Shown: positions 5,492-5,758 of the stretch, one piece after another
Layout of the letters: each line of letters starts with the position of its first letter
Position numbering within the stretch: position 1 is the first letter of the stretch
Source of the DNA: Pseudomonadota bacterium
Lineage (GTDB): Bacteria > Myxococcota > Myxococcia > Myxococcales > Vulgatibacteraceae
Length of the DNA: 5,758 bases
Assembly: GCA_023436385.1 (NCBI GenBank)
Contig: JAEZJH010000272.1
Coordinates: 1-5,758, forward strand
Reading direction: 5' to 3'
Notes under the pieces: generated by a model
What the model was told of the DNA's origin: nothing
Seen by the model: only the letters and a program-made list of their open reading frames with translations
The model's database searches: none
Program-made: the position numbers and the translations under genes

Positions 5492-5524
5492 CGTTTGCTC
5501 TGGCCGCAAGCGACTGCAAGCGAC
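5492..5524. repeat. Cluster of GCAARCG repeats
   Basis: GCAAGCGAC occurs twice in tandem with a 10-base period (5506-5514 and 5516-5524). A related copy, CGTTTGC, lies inverted at 5492-5498. The 10-base period matches one helical turn, as expected for adjacent binding of small dimeric regulators such as RHH proteins. The cluster is 15 bases from the AT-rich dyad. Confidence 0.45.
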
Positions 5525-5758
5525 CGGAGGGCCGATCGAGGCACTCCGGCGGGCCTACCGGCCCTGGTCGTTTTCTCCTCGGCGATGAGCCCGCTGAACC
5601 AAAAACGACGGCCCGCGGAGCCACCGCCGGGGAGACGGGCCACTGGATGGGCTTTCTTGCTCCGGGTCCAAACGTACTCGGGCGGGTGGATGTCGCCGTG
5701 GGGCGAAACAGACACGCCACGAATTTCCTAGCAACCGACCACGGGCGGAGTACCATCT

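Larger units (their letters stand above)
5273..5758. other. Dyad-rich non-coding region upstream of the RHH gene
   Basis: Nearly 500 bases without a convincing conserved gene. Open frames exist on both strands but their products are not protein-like and their third-position G/C is well below that of the lon operon. The region holds the inverted repeats, AT-rich dyad and GCAARCG repeats listed separately, and a direct repeat of CGAGCCGAA (5287-5295 and 5376-5384). No tRNA, rRNA or known riboswitch pattern was recognised. It probably holds the promoter and 5' leader of the RHH gene and perhaps of the whole cluster. Confidence 0.55.

Noticed and set aside
5551..5574. GGGCC-TACC-GGCCC hairpin followed by TTTT as a plus-strand terminator
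   Set aside because: The stem is only 5 bp, the T-run is short and displaced by six bases, and no plus-strand gene needs it.
5257..5715. N-terminal extension of the RHH protein to a start at 5715
   Set aside because: The extension is not protein-like, crosses the AT-rich dyad and inverted repeats, and is unnecessary because a strong ribosome site precedes the ATG at 5256.
5456..5731. Plus-strand 91-codon ORF with GAGGAG five bases before its ATG
   Set aside because: The ribosome site is good, but third-position G/C is far below that of the real genes, the first codons lie in the AT-rich dyad, and the product matches nothing recognisable. Kept only as a weak possibility.

Overview
The window is very GC-rich and reads almost entirely on the minus strand. 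Third codon positions in the main genes are nearly all G or C. An MglA-type bacterial GTPase, a Lon protease closer to the myxobacterial LonV type than to LonD, and a soluble PocR-domain histidine kinase together suggest a chromosomal locus of a Myxococcota (deltaproteobacterial-type) organism. This placement is an inference from gene content; nothing in the window identifies the species.

Layout in the direction of transcription (right to left): (1) 5758-5257, about 500 bases with no convincing large gene but several inverted repeats, an AT-rich dyad and a small GCAARCG repeat cluster; it looks like a promoter/leader region. (2) 5256-4969, a 95-residue ribbon-helix-helix (RHH) type protein with a strong Shine-Dalgarno sequence inside a perfect inverted repeat. 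(3) A 121-base gap. (4) 4847-2259, a complete ATP-dependent Lon protease with an unusual lysine/arginine-rich C-terminal tail. (5) A 93-base gap holding a 10-bp stem-loop and a 14-bp palindrome. (6) 2165-1470, an MglA-family small GTPase. (7) 1473-10, a soluble sensor histidine kinase with an N-terminal PocR-like domain; its ATG overlaps the GTPase stop codon (ATGA). The last nine bases after its stop are too short to interpret.

The four genes are co-directional and could form one transcription unit, but only the GTPase-kinase pair is tightly coupled. The kinase has no response regulator and the GTPase has no MglB-type regulator in the window, so their partners lie elsewhere. Lon and the GTPase are individually well-known families. 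The parts worth a second look are the GTPase/PocR-kinase coupling, the Lon tail, the orphan RHH protein ahead of lon, and the dyad-rich leader. I did not find clear evidence of a wholly new system, a mobile element, a CRISPR array or an RNA gene.
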